A stretch of DNA of 64,000 nt from Marinobacter mangrovi (lineage in GTDB: Bacteria; Pseudomonadota; Gammaproteobacteria; Pseudomonadales; Oleiphilaceae), in contig NZ_JAERVO010000004.1 of NCBI RefSeq assembly GCF_016798325.1, positions 124,001 through 188,000 on the forward strand. The letters are read 5' to 3'. The translations under genes and the position numbers were made by a program. Positions 28,336 to 37,230 of the stretch are shown piece after piece. The stretch's first letter is position 1, and each line of letters starts with the position of its first letter. The notes below the pieces were generated by a model, which saw nothing but the letters and a program-made list of their open reading frames with translations, ran no database searches and had not been told where the DNA came from.

Positions 28336-29491
28336 GACGTTTCTCCCGGTAACGGAGATTGAACACGATGTTTTCGAACTGTTCGACCAGTCCGGGCCAG
28401 TGGATATCCAGGGCATCCAGGCGGGCCTGGCTACGCAGTCGGCTGACCAGCGACGGCTGATCCGCCAGCCGCAGGGCCGCTTCGACAAAGCCGGCGGCGT
28501 CGTCGAGGGGCACTTTCATGCCGTTTTCCTCATGGCGCAGGTGCTCGCTGGCGGCCGCGTCGTCGAAGGCTACCAGGGCCAGGCCGCTGGCCATGGCTTC
28601 AGTGACCACGTTGCCGAAAGTTTCTGTCTTACTGGGAAACAGGAACAGATCGGCCGATGCGTAGTGGCGGGCCAGTGCATCGCCTCGCTGCATGCCGCAG
28701 AAGATGTAGTCGGGATGGCGTTCCTGCAGGCGTCGGTGCAGCGGCCCGTCGCCGACCAGGATCAGTTTGGCGCGTGGGTGGATGTGACGCAGACGCTCGA
28801 AGGTGGACACCACCAGCGTCAGGTTCTTCTCCGCCGCCAGGCGGCCTACGTAAATGACCCCGAGGTCGCGATCGCCGAGGTGCCAGCTTTCCCGCAGGGC
28901 TTTGTCCCGACGGGCCGGTGCAAAGCGCTCACAATCCACGCCGCGGCTCCAGACCGCCACCGGATCGACACCCATGCGATGCAGCCTCGACTGCATGCAG
29001 CGTGTCGGCACCAGGGTGAGTTGTGTCCGGTTGTGGAACCAGCGCAGGTAGCCTTCGATCGCTTTCTTCAGCCAGCCAGCCCGGTAGTGCTGGCTGTACT
29101 GATGGAAATTGGTGTGGAAGCCGGAGCAGACCGGAATCTGCAGACGGCGGGCTGCATTCAATGCCGCGAGGCCCAGGGGGCCTTCGGTGGCGACATAGAC
29201 GACATCGGGTCGCGACTTCTGCCAGTGACGAACCAGTCGTCCGGCCCGGGTCAGTCCGAACTGCAGCTCTGGGTAGCCGGGCAGGGGCAGGCCAAACAGG
29301 GTGAGGGTCTGATCGATGCCGGGCGATGCGGCTGATTTGCTCTCGCCCTTTTGGTGTGGGCGGATCACCGACAACCGATGGCCGCGGCTGCGCAGGCCCT
29401 CGCAGAGTTTGCCCAGGGTGTGGGCCACGCCGTTGATTTCCGGCGGGAAGGTCTCGGTGACGATGGCGATGTGTCGCTGACGCTCGATCAA
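28304..29491 (-). CDS. Family 4 glycosyltransferase
   Basis: This GT-B retaining glycosyltransferase of 395 residues has the N-terminal acceptor domain TETFPPEINGVAHTLGKL and the C-terminal nucleotide-sugar domain with KTETFGNVVTEAMASGL, where the paired Glu residues fit the E-x7-E motif. The overall pattern resembles glycerolipid glycosyltransferases (SqdX, MgtA, marine Agt types). It is cotranscribed with a PAP2 phosphatase. Transfer of a hexose to diacylglycerol is a reasonable guess, unproven. Confidence 0.88.
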   Translation of the reverse strand: MIERQRHIAIVTETFPPEINGVAHTLGKLCEGLRSRGHRLSVIRPHQKGESKSAASPGIDQTLTLFGLPLPGYPELQFGLTRAGRLVRHWQKSRPDVVYVATEGPLGLAALNAARRLQIPVCSGFHTNFHQYSQHYRAGWLKKAIEGYLRWFHNRTQLTLVPTRCMQSRLHRMGVDPVAVWSRGVDCERFAPARRDKALRESWHLGDRDLGVIYVGRLAAEKNLTLVVSTFERLRHIHPRAKLILVGDGPLHRRLQERHPDYIFCGMQRGDALARHYASADLFLFPSKTETFGNVVTEAMASGLALVAFDDAAASEHLRHEENGMKVPLDDAAGFVEAALRLADQPSLVSRLRSQARLDALDIHWPGLVEQFENIVFNLRYREKRHAGKQSVSLL

Positions 29492-29704
29492 GTGCGCTCC
29501 GTCATGACGGCGACTCGGGCCGGCTGGATGGTTTGGGGTATAGTCAGTACGCTTTCCTGCCAGCGAGTCCGGGTGAATCTCTGGAGCAACGCGCGCTCAG
29601 GGTGCGCCGTTGCCGCTCATTCCACTATGGAAAGGCCAGATGACAGTTAGACGACAGCCCCGTGACATTCCGTTGAACAATGCACCGGCTTTGGAGATGT
29701 AGAT

Positions 29705-30742
29705 ATGCAAATGCGCAAGTTGGGACGTACCGACCTCGAGGTCAGCCTGATCTGCCTGGGGACCATGACCTGGGGCCAGCAGAATAACGAAGCCGAGGCG
29801 TTCGAACAGCTGGACTACGCGACGACCAATGGCATCAACTTTATCGATGCCGCCGAAATGTACCCGGTGCCGCCGCGTAAAGAGACCCAGGGCGCGACCG
29901 AGAGCTGCCTGGGCAACTGGTTGCACCAGCGTGGTCGCCGGGACGACCTGATCATCGCCTCCAAGGTCGCCGGTCCGGGCAACGGTCTGGACTATCTGCG
30001 TGACGGGCCGCGCCTGACACGGCCTCATATTCGCGCGGCGGTGGAATCGAGCCTGCAGCGGCTGAAAACCGACTACATCGACCTGTACCAGGTGCACTGG
30101 CCGGATCGGAACACCAATTTTTTCGGCAAGCTGGGCTATCAGCATAACGCCGACGAGCAGGCGACCCCGATCGAGGAGACGCTGGAAGCCCTGGCTGAGC
30201 TGGTGCAGGAAGGCAAGATCCGCCATATCGGCCTGTCCAATGAAACACCCTGGGGTACCATGCGCTACCTGCAGTTGGCGGAGCAGCACGGTTGGCCACG
30301 GCCCGTGAGCATCCAGAATCCATACAACCTGCTGAACCGCTCGTTCGAGGTGGGCGGTGCGGAAATCGCCCATCGAGAGGATGTGGGATTGCTGGCCTAT
30401 TCGCCGCTGGCGTTCGGCGTGCTGTCCGGCAAATACCTGGGCGGCCAGAAGCCGGACGGCGCCCGCCTGACCCTGTTCGAGCGTTTCCAGCGCTACAACG
30501 GTGAGCGGGCCGATGCGGCCACCCGGGCCTACGCTGAACTGGCGGCGCAGCACGGTCTGAGCCTGACGCAGCTGGCGCTGGCCTACGTGAACAGCCGAAG
30601 CTTCCTGACCAGCAACATTATCGGCGCCACCACCATGGCGCAGTTGCAGGAAAACGTGGCGTCGGCGGAGGTGACGCTCTCGGACGACGTGTTGCAGGCG
30701 ATTGAAGACCTGCACGCTGAATTCACCTACCCCTGCCCGTAG
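29705..30742 (+). CDS. tas: NADP(H)-dependent aldo-keto reductase, Tas-like
   Basis: This cytoplasmic NADPH oxidoreductase of the aldo-keto reductase superfamily has 345 residues. The catalytic tetrad is visible: Asp in NFIDAAEMYPVP with Tyr at Y of EMYP, Lys in IIASKVAGP and His in YQVHWPD. The opening MQMRKLGRTDLEVSLICLGTMTWG and the EMYPVPPRKETQG segment closely follow E. coli Tas. The substrate is unknown. It is monocistronic or loosely linked to the PhaC-like gene 120 bases downstream. Confidence 0.92.
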   Translation: MQMRKLGRTDLEVSLICLGTMTWGQQNNEAEAFEQLDYATTNGINFIDAAEMYPVPPRKETQGATESCLGNWLHQRGRRDDLIIASKVAGPGNGLDYLRDGPRLTRPHIRAAVESSLQRLKTDYIDLYQVHWPDRNTNFFGKLGYQHNADEQATPIEETLEALAELVQEGKIRHIGLSNETPWGTMRYLQLAEQHGWPRPVSIQNPYNLLNRSFEVGGAEIAHREDVGLLAYSPLAFGVLSGKYLGGQKPDGARLTLFERFQRYNGERADAATRAYAELAAQHGLSLTQLALAYVNSRSFLTSNIIGATTMAQLQENVASAEVTLSDDVLQAIEDLHAEFTYPCP

Positions 30743-30862
30743 CGGGCTGTTCGGCCAGCGATTGGCCGGAACCGCACGATCCAGCCGTGCCCGGTGCCAT
30801 TGCGCGCCCGGGGCGGCTGACGCATCATCGCAACACGGCTGATAACAATAACGGAATACCTG

Positions 30863-31996
30863 ATGCGCCCGCGTCGCAAAGACAGTCTTACCGGCAAACT
30901 GCTCTCGGCTGCCATCCATTCGGTGGAACGGCGCCTGTTTTCGGACAACTTCAACATTTCCAACCAGACGCCGTACCGCACGATTCATCGTGACGGCATC
31001 ATGAGCGTTCGTCATTACCAGCCTCTCGGCGTTGACGAAGTCCAGGTTGGCAACGAACCGCTGTCGGTATCGCCGCACCGTTTCCGGGTGCCGGTCCTGC
31101 TGGTGCCGCCGCTGGCCGCTACCTCCATGATTTTCGATCTGTTGCCGCAGAGGTCGCTGGTGCGCTACCTGCTGGCCAGGGGCTTTGACGTCTATCTGGT
31201 GGATTGGGGCGAGGTGACGGCCGATCACAGCGATCTCTCCCTGGAAACCTACGTGCTCGACTGGATGCCGGCTGCTCTTGAAGCGGTTCGGGAGGACAGC
31301 GGTCAGGCCGATGTGTCCATCTTCGCCTACTGCATGGGCGGACTGCTGTCGCTGATGTATGCGGCGGCCTCCGGCGATCGTCACATCCGCAATATGGTGA
31401 CGGTGGCCAGCCCGGTGGATATGCATCAGATGGGAATCGCCGGCGGCTTCCTGTCTGCGGTTTATCGGCCGGCCCAGATCGTTTCCGGCGTACTTAACGT
31501 GTCCCTTCTGGACCTGCCGGCGCGCTATTTCCACATTCCGGGCTGGATGAATGCCCTGGCGTTCAAACTGACCAATCCGGTCGGAAGCCTGGTCAGTTCC
31601 CTGGAGCTGGCCGTCAATCTGTGGGACCGGGATTACGTGAAGGTGCACAGCACCATGCAGAAGTGGTTCAACGACATGGTTGATTATCCGGGCGAGACCA
31701 TCAAGGGCATGGTGGTCCACATGGCGCTCAACAACCGCATGGCCCGGGGCAGCATCCGGCTGGGTGGAGAAAAGGCCACGTTTGATCGCATTGATTGCGC
31801 GTTGCTGGCGTTTGCCGGAGAAACCGACAAGCTGGTGAGGGTGCCGGCTGCCCACAAGGTGATGGATATCGTCGCGTCAGAGGACCGGGAATTCTGCGTG
31901 GTTCCAGGCGGTCACGCCGGCGTTTTTGCCGGTGCCAGTGCGCCGGAAAACACCTGGCGGATCAGTGCGGATTGGCTGTCAAAACGGTCCGATTAG
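30863..31996 (+). CDS. Poly(3-hydroxyalkanoate) synthase-like alpha/beta protein (PhaC, class III size)
   Basis: The 377-residue protein matches the size of class III PhaC. Its nucleophile is Cys 157 in AYCMGG, which replaces the usual serine of lipases, as in PHA synthases. Asp 322 (GETDKLV) and His 351 (GGHAGVF) complete the triad. DWG and YLVDWGEV before the nucleophile are also PhaC-like. Class III PhaC needs a PhaE subunit, which is absent here, as are phaA and phaB. It may polymerise or hydrolyse hydroxyacyl-CoA; a true synthase is likely but not certain. Confidence 0.85.
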   Translation: MRPRRKDSLTGKLLSAAIHSVERRLFSDNFNISNQTPYRTIHRDGIMSVRHYQPLGVDEVQVGNEPLSVSPHRFRVPVLLVPPLAATSMIFDLLPQRSLVRYLLARGFDVYLVDWGEVTADHSDLSLETYVLDWMPAALEAVREDSGQADVSIFAYCMGGLLSLMYAAASGDRHIRNMVTVASPVDMHQMGIAGGFLSAVYRPAQIVSGVLNVSLLDLPARYFHIPGWMNALAFKLTNPVGSLVSSLELAVNLWDRDYVKVHSTMQKWFNDMVDYPGETIKGMVVHMALNNRMARGSIRLGGEKATFDRIDCALLAFAGETDKLVRVPAAHKVMDIVASEDREFCVVPGGHAGVFAGASAPENTWRISADWLSKRSD

Positions 31997-32176
31997 CCGC
32001 ACTTGGGCAGGCTTGAAAAATAACGTTACATGGCGTGACCGTTTATTGACAAAAAAGTGGCCGCCGGACGCCGGATTGCCGTCAAAGTTTGCGTTAAATC
32101 ACATTTTACAGATCGTTCATTGATAGACTAATGTCTAACCAATTTGAATAGATATCGGGCATTTTCGGGCGTCTCC

Positions 32177-32497
32177 ATGGTCATTCGCATCTTCCTCCTA
32201 CTGCTGGTTCTCAACTCGCTGGCCTTCATGGTCAAGGCGGATGCGGCCGAACGTGCCGAATACCGTCAGGATGCTTTCGACAACCGCTATGCCTCGCAGG
32301 ACACCATGCCGGACGATCTGCAGCAGGACGATGTGGATGCCGCGGTCGAACTGGGCTCACGGCTGCTGCAGTGGCGTTTCTCACGCACCGACGATGACGG
32401 CAAACGCTACGCATCCGAGAGCTTTCAGGCCGATCACGGCCTGGCACTGATCGATCAGGGTGACGGCGCCTGCCTGAACCTGAAGTGGGATTTCTGA
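32177..32497 (+). CDS. Small exported hypothetical protein
   Basis: The 106-residue protein has a clear signal peptide (MVIRIFLLLLVLNSLAFMVKADA) and a charged mature part with one Cys near the end. The family is not recognised. ATG 32177 is preferred because it begins the signal sequence; a TTG at 32144 is in frame. Its 5' region is markedly AT-rich, with TTGACA at 32046-32051 but no good -10. Confidence 0.7.
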   Translation: MVIRIFLLLLVLNSLAFMVKADAAERAEYRQDAFDNRYASQDTMPDDLQQDDVDAAVELGSRLLQWRFSRTDDDGKRYASESFQADHGLALIDQGDGACLNLKWDF

Positions 32498-32640
32498 GCC
32501 AACCGGCCTGATTCGCCTACCGATTTTCCCCTGAAAACGTTGTCCCGCCGCCGCCCTCATGTGATGATCTTTTGGCACTGAACGATGGGCCTTCCGGTCG
32601 ATTCACCGGATGACGTCCCGCTCTGGTCAAGGAGAGATTT

Positions 32641-34806
32641 ATGGCGGTTGCACCGATTGTGTTTCCCCGGCCCGATGCTTGTGTCGATGCCATTATCGAA
32701 CGGGTGGGGCGTGACATTATCCTGGGATTACCCCTGGGACTGGGGAAACCCATTCATCTGGCCAATGCCCTCTACGCCCGGGCCAAGGCCGACCCCGGGC
32801 TGAAACTGCATATCGTGACCGCGATCTCGCCGCTCGCGCCCGCCGGCAAGTCGTCCCTGGAAAAGCGCTTCATCCAGCCTTTCGCGGAACGGCTGTTCGG
32901 GCACATTCCCGAGCTGGCCTACGCGCGGGATGTGGTCAATGGCCGGCTGCCCGACAACGTCACGGTCTCCGAGTTTTTCTTCAAGGCCGGCTCTTTCCTG
33001 AACAATCGCCAGCAGCAGCAGAACTACATCTGTACCAACTACACCCATGCAGTGCGCGATCTGATGGCGTTGGGCGTCAATGTGGTGGCGCAGATGGTGG
33101 CGCCGCAACCGGACGGCGGTAACGAGTCCTACAGTCTCAGTTGCAACCCGGACCTGACGCTGGATCTGATTCCGCGGCTGCGCGAACAGGCCAGTGAAGG
33201 GCGCGCGGTGGCGATCGTCGGCGAGGTGAACCGGGCGCTGCCTTACCTGGCCAATGACGCGGAAATGCCGGCTCACGTGTTCGATTTGATGGTGGACGCG
33301 CCGGCCGATGACTATCCGCTGTTTCCTGTGCCCCAACAGCCCATCAAGCCCGCCGATCATCTGATCGGGTTCTACGCCAGTACGCTGCTGCGGGATGGTG
33401 GCACGCTGCAGGTGGGCATCGGCTCGCTGGGCGCCGCGGTGGTGCATTCAGCCATCCTGCGCCACCGGGACAACGAGGCCTATCGGCGCGTGTATGAGCA
33501 TCTGGATGTGGCCGGTCGTTTCCCGGTCGCAACCGAGTGGGGCGGCGTCGAACCGTTCGATGAAGGGCTATACGGCTGCAGCGAGATGATGGTCGACGGC
33601 TTCCTGCATCTGCTCAAGGCCGGCATCCTGACCCGGGCGGTCTACCCGGACACGGCCCTGCAGGAACTGATAAACGCCGGCAAACTGGGACACGATGTGT
33701 CCCTGGCCACGCTCGACACCCTGCGAGCGGAGGAGTTGATCGATTCACCGCTACGGGCACGGGATGTCCAGTGGCTGCAGCAATTCGGTATTGTGCGTGA
33801 CGACGTGGCGTTCCGCGGAGGGCGTTTGCAGGTCAGTGACATCAGCTTCGATCCGGACCTGGACGACGAGGAAGCCCGCGCGCTCATTGCGGCGATTCTG
33901 GGCACCCGGCTGACCGGTGGCACGGTGCTGCACGGTGGCTTCTACCTGGGTCCTGCGGACTTCTATGAGCAGTTGCGTCACCTGCCGCCCCACGAGGCGT
34001 CACAGATCTGCATGACCAGCGTGAATTTTATCAACCATCTCTACGATCACCGGTTTGGGGATCAGCGTCTCAAGGTCGCCCAGCGGCAGGAAAGCCGCTT
34101 CATCAATTCGGCGATGATGGCGACCCTCGATGGCAGCGTGGTCTCGGACGGTCTGGACGATGGCCGGGTGGTCAGTGGCGTCGGTGGTCAGTACAACTTC
34201 GTCGCCATGGCCCACGAACTGCCGCGGGGCCGCTCGATCCTGACCCTGCGCAGTACCCGGGGCAGTGGCGACAAGACGCAGTCCAATATCGTCTTCAGCT
34301 ACGGCCACTGCACGATTCCGCGCCACCTGCGGGACATCGTGATCACCGAATACGGCATTGCGGATCTGCGCGGTCGTTCCGACGAAGACGTCTACCTGGC
34401 TTTGATCCGTATCGCCGATGCCCGTTTCCAGCCGCAATTGCTGAAACAGGCGCAGAAAGCCGGTAAGGTGCGCGCCTCGTTCAAGCTGCCGGACGCCTGG
34501 CAGCGCAATACCCCCGACTCCGTTCGGCAGGCATTGCGGGCGGCGGGAGATAACGGATTTCCCGAGTTTCCTTTCGGCTGTGAGTTCACCGATGATGAGC
34601 TGACCCTGATGCGGGCATTGAAACGGCTGCAGGGCGCCTCCAAGTCACGGAGCGGAAAATTCAAGCTGTTGTGGCAGGCGATGCGGACGGAGCCGGCGGA
34701 TGACGCCCTGGCACCGTATTTACGCCGCATGGATCTCGAATCACCTTCGGGGTGGCGGGCCAAGCTGGATCAGCGGTTGTTGATTCACGCACTGCGACAC
34801 ATTTAA
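32641..34806 (+). CDS. Acetyl-CoA hydrolase/transferase-family protein
   Basis: This is a predicted CoA-transferase or acyl-CoA hydrolase of 721 residues, longer than the usual 430-550. The extra length comes from N- and C-terminal extensions. The C-terminal half has the glycine-rich VSGVGGQYNFVAMAHEL, LTLRSTRGSGDKTQSNIV and ITEYGIADLRGRS, conserved in the acetyl-CoA hydrolase/transferase C-terminal domain. It has a strong ribosome site, AAGGAGAG. The substrate is unknown. It lies next to PhaC-like and SlyD-like genes without tight coupling. Confidence 0.87.
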   Translation: MAVAPIVFPRPDACVDAIIERVGRDIILGLPLGLGKPIHLANALYARAKADPGLKLHIVTAISPLAPAGKSSLEKRFIQPFAERLFGHIPELAYARDVVNGRLPDNVTVSEFFFKAGSFLNNRQQQQNYICTNYTHAVRDLMALGVNVVAQMVAPQPDGGNESYSLSCNPDLTLDLIPRLREQASEGRAVAIVGEVNRALPYLANDAEMPAHVFDLMVDAPADDYPLFPVPQQPIKPADHLIGFYASTLLRDGGTLQVGIGSLGAAVVHSAILRHRDNEAYRRVYEHLDVAGRFPVATEWGGVEPFDEGLYGCSEMMVDGFLHLLKAGILTRAVYPDTALQELINAGKLGHDVSLATLDTLRAEELIDSPLRARDVQWLQQFGIVRDDVAFRGGRLQVSDISFDPDLDDEEARALIAAILGTRLTGGTVLHGGFYLGPADFYEQLRHLPPHEASQICMTSVNFINHLYDHRFGDQRLKVAQRQESRFINSAMMATLDGSVVSDGLDDGRVVSGVGGQYNFVAMAHELPRGRSILTLRSTRGSGDKTQSNIVFSYGHCTIPRHLRDIVITEYGIADLRGRSDEDVYLALIRIADARFQPQLLKQAQKAGKVRASFKLPDAWQRNTPDSVRQALRAAGDNGFPEFPFGCEFTDDELTLMRALKRLQGASKSRSGKFKLLWQAMRTEPADDALAPYLRRMDLESPSGWRAKLDQRLLIHALRHI

Positions 34807-34854
34807 TTCTGCCGTGCGCCTGAGGGCGTGCGGCCGCAAGACAGGACCGGAGTT

Positions 34855-35316
34855 ATGCAACGCTCTTCCATCTACACCGTTCACTACCGCCTGAAAAACC
34901 AGGAAGGCGAAGTGGTGGATACCTCCGATGGCGCGGAACCGCTGCAGTTCATGCTGGGTGCGGGCAACGTCATCCGGGGCCTCGAGGAAGCGGTCAAGGA
35001 TCGCGGTATTGGTGACTGCCTGGAAGTGACCATTCCTCCGGAAATGGCTTACGGCGAGATCAATCCCGAGCTTATCCGCAAGGTGCCGCGGTCGGCGTTC
35101 GCCGGTGTGGAGGATCTCAAGCCGGGCATGAAGTTCCAAACCAACAGCGGTGAAGACGCGCAAATCGTGCAGGTGGTGGCGATCGACGGTAACCTGGTGA
35201 AGGTGGACGCCAATCACCCGCTGGCGGGTTTTACGCTCTACTTCGAACTGGAAATCATCAACAAGCGCGCGGCCACCGACGACGAAATGGCCGCCGGCCA
35301 GCCGCTGGAGCCCTGA
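34855..35316 (+). CDS. SlyD-like FKBP peptidyl-prolyl isomerase
   Basis: The 153-residue cytoplasmic isomerase/chaperone starts at ATG 34855 after GGACCGGAG. It has the FKBP opening VHYRLKNQEGEVVDTSDGAEP, the inserted chaperone flap (YGEINPELIRKVPRSAF) and the C-terminal NHPLAGFTLYFELEI. Unlike E. coli SlyD it lacks the His/Cys-rich metal-binding tail, so a nickel-chaperone role is unlikely. It converges on the acyltransferase gene. Confidence 0.92.
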   Translation: MQRSSIYTVHYRLKNQEGEVVDTSDGAEPLQFMLGAGNVIRGLEEAVKDRGIGDCLEVTIPPEMAYGEINPELIRKVPRSAFAGVEDLKPGMKFQTNSGEDAQIVQVVAIDGNLVKVDANHPLAGFTLYFELEIINKRAATDDEMAAGQPLEP

Positions 35317-35323
35317 TTCCGCT

Positions 35324-36133
35324 TCAGGTGCCCAGATGCGGACGCGGCGGTTGGCCGTCGGGCTGGGTGCCCGGCTGGCCGGCGCCACGATGGATGTCCG
35401 CCAGACCCTGTCGGACAGTGGCGTGCAGCTCCTGGACTTTAGCCGGGAGGTCGTCGTCCGCCGTCAGGTAAACCGGGGCATGCAGGATGATGTCCACCTG
35501 GACGGCCGGTTCCCGCAGCATGCGCACCAGGTGCTTCTCGAACTGGTCGTCCCCCACAAACGGGGCCAGAGGGTCGGGATGCTGATCGCGTCGGTAGCCG
35601 ATGCTGATAGGCTGGACCGGCACGCCGGCCGACACCGCTGCCGCCAATAGCCGACTGTGGAACGGCAAGACCGTGATGCCCACCGTCGTCGTGCCTTCCG
35701 GAAAAACCAGCACCGATTCCCCATGCCTCAGCGTCTCCGTGATCTGATCCCGGGTGGCATGGGCCTGTCCGCCGCCGCGGCGGATAAACAGCGTGCCCGC
35801 CTGCTCGGCCAGCCAGCCAATCACCGGCCAGCGCCGCACTTCGATCTTGGACAGGAACCGCAGGGGCACCACGCCGCCCAGGATCGGTATGTCCGACCAG
35901 GAAATGTGATTGCTGACAATCAACGCCGTGGTGTCGGGACGCTGCCCCCGGATGGTGACCCGAAAGCCGAGGCAGCGGGAGGCCAGCGCGAAGCATAAGC
36001 GGGCAAACGGGGCCCGCCCGACGGATCGTCGGGTAAGGGTCTCGAACACGGTGATCACCGACGCCAGTGCGGCGCAAAACAGCAGCGCCACGCCGAACAG
36101 GGTCAGCCGTGAGGTGAGGCGCAGCGGTCGCAT
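35324..36133 (-). CDS. olsA: 1-acyl-glycerol-phosphate/lyso-ornithine-lipid acyltransferase, OlsA-like
   Basis: This is a predicted inner-membrane O-acyltransferase (PlsC family). The 269-residue protein has an N-terminal membrane helix, the catalytic HX4D motif in NHISWSD and the FPEGTTT motif. The ATG at 36133 overlaps the stop of the OlsB-like gene (TGATG). Because it follows OlsB directly, the lyso-ornithine lipid made by OlsB is the expected acceptor. A general PlsC role for phosphatidic acid remains possible. Confidence 0.87.
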   Translation of the reverse strand: MRPLRLTSRLTLFGVALLFCAALASVITVFETLTRRSVGRAPFARLCFALASRCLGFRVTIRGQRPDTTALIVSNHISWSDIPILGGVVPLRFLSKIEVRRWPVIGWLAEQAGTLFIRRGGGQAHATRDQITETLRHGESVLVFPEGTTTVGITVLPFHSRLLAAAVSAGVPVQPISIGYRRDQHPDPLAPFVGDDQFEKHLVRMLREPAVQVDIILHAPVYLTADDDLPAKVQELHATVRQGLADIHRGAGQPGTQPDGQPPRPHLGT

Positions 36134-36912
36134 CAACATGCGGCAGACGCCTCCGCAGGACGCATGAAGTGGCGACTGTAGCGGCCGGCCAGTTGGCTGA
36201 CTTCCAGCAGCACCAGCAGGTCGGCGCAGCGGAACTCCGGATCCCAGCAGGGCTCGCCGCAAACCCGGGCGCCCAGCCGCATGTAAGCGCGAATCAGTGG
36301 CGGAATGGCGACGCTGGTCTGACTGGCGGCGGACACATGCGTCAGGTGGGGCAGGTCGCGCTTGGGCTTGACCCGCTGGCTGGTGTCGGTCAGGTAGCGC
36401 TTCTGCAGTTGCTGGGTGATGCGCCAGGCTTTCAGGCCGCCGTCCGCCATCCCGATGCTGGCACAGCCGATCAGGTAGTCGACCTGTTCGCGAATCAGGT
36501 ACTCGGCCAGGGAGGACCACAGCAGGCTGATGGTGGCGCCGTTGCGGTAATCCGGGTGGACGCAGGTGCGTCCCAGTTCGGCGAGCTGTCCCGGAAGTCG
36601 GCGCAGGCTGTCCAGTTCGAACTCGCCTTCCGAGTAGAAGCCGCCGGCGTGTTCGGCGTCGCGCTGGTGCAGCACGCGGGATGTGGCCACCAGTTCGCCG
36701 GTCTGGCTGTCGGTAACGATCAGGTGATCGCAAAAGGCATCGTAGGTGTCCTGGTCGATGCCGGGTGTTGTGGCGCCGAGGTCAGAGCCGTACTCCTCCG
36801 AGAAAACGCGGTAACGCAAACGTTGGGCCGCCTCCACCTGTGCAGGATCGCGTGTGATGGTGGCCTGCAGACGGCGGGCGCTGCTGACGGAACGGGCTTG
36901 TTCTGCTGACAT
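36133..36912 (-). CDS. olsB: L-ornithine N-acyltransferase, OlsB-like (GNAT)
   Basis: This cytoplasmic acyltransferase is predicted to attach a 3-hydroxyacyl group to ornithine, the first step of ornithine-lipid synthesis. The ATG at 36912 is preferred because AAAGAG sits upstream, and it gives 259 residues. The protein has the OlsB pattern EAAQRLRYRVFSEEYG, DQDTYDAFCDHLIV, ELGRTCVHPDYRNG and PPLIRAYMRLGARVCG. It is coupled to the OlsA-like gene. Ornithine lipids replace phospholipids under phosphate shortage in many marine bacteria. Confidence 0.88.
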   Translation of the reverse strand: MSAEQARSVSSARRLQATITRDPAQVEAAQRLRYRVFSEEYGSDLGATTPGIDQDTYDAFCDHLIVTDSQTGELVATSRVLHQRDAEHAGGFYSEGEFELDSLRRLPGQLAELGRTCVHPDYRNGATISLLWSSLAEYLIREQVDYLIGCASIGMADGGLKAWRITQQLQKRYLTDTSQRVKPKRDLPHLTHVSAASQTSVAIPPLIRAYMRLGARVCGEPCWDPEFRCADLLVLLEVSQLAGRYSRHFMRPAEASAAC

Positions 36913-37230
36913 GACAGGTTTCTCTTTATGACCGTTTCCCGTCGAGCCTATGAAGCGCGGATTGCAGTTGAATGAACGGTGTGTGACGTCCCCGTGACAG
37001 GAATCGTGATTTCGGGCCATGTCACGACTTGTTACTGTGGGTCTATTCCATGTATTTTTCTGAACAGCATGTATAATTGCTGTTACATGGCGTAGCTTCA
37101 GGCAGCGTGATTGCCGCGGTGACAACCTCAGTGGTTTCCGGCCTCCTCGGCAGGGCCGGTGCAACGCACCCCGGAACGGGCCGGAACCCGACGGCGGCAA
37201 TCGACGGTAAACGGAAAAACAAAATCAGAG
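36913..37230. other. 318-base divergent control region of olsB and the two-component operon
   Basis: No gene is seen. A TATAAT at 37072-37077 on the plus strand is the best promoter for the response-regulator gene, though its -35 is poor. CGTGACA (36993-36999) and TGTCACG (37020-37026) form an inverted pair that could be an operator for olsB. The sequence near 37040-37090 is AT-rich. Confidence 0.5.

Noticed and set aside
29597-31855. A 752-codon antisense open frame across tas and the PhaC-like gene
   Set aside because: It is a frame shadow in high-GC DNA: low-complexity His/Gln/Arg-rich, no ribosome site, and both opposite genes have clear family motifs.
32023-32036. GTTACATGGCGT also occurs near 37082, both in AT-rich 5' regions
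   Set aside because: A shared 12-mer is expected many times by chance in 64 kb and the flanks differ.
37072-37095. RstA box near TGTTACATGG
   Set aside because: Compared with the E. coli RstA consensus TACATNTNGTTACA there are too many mismatches.
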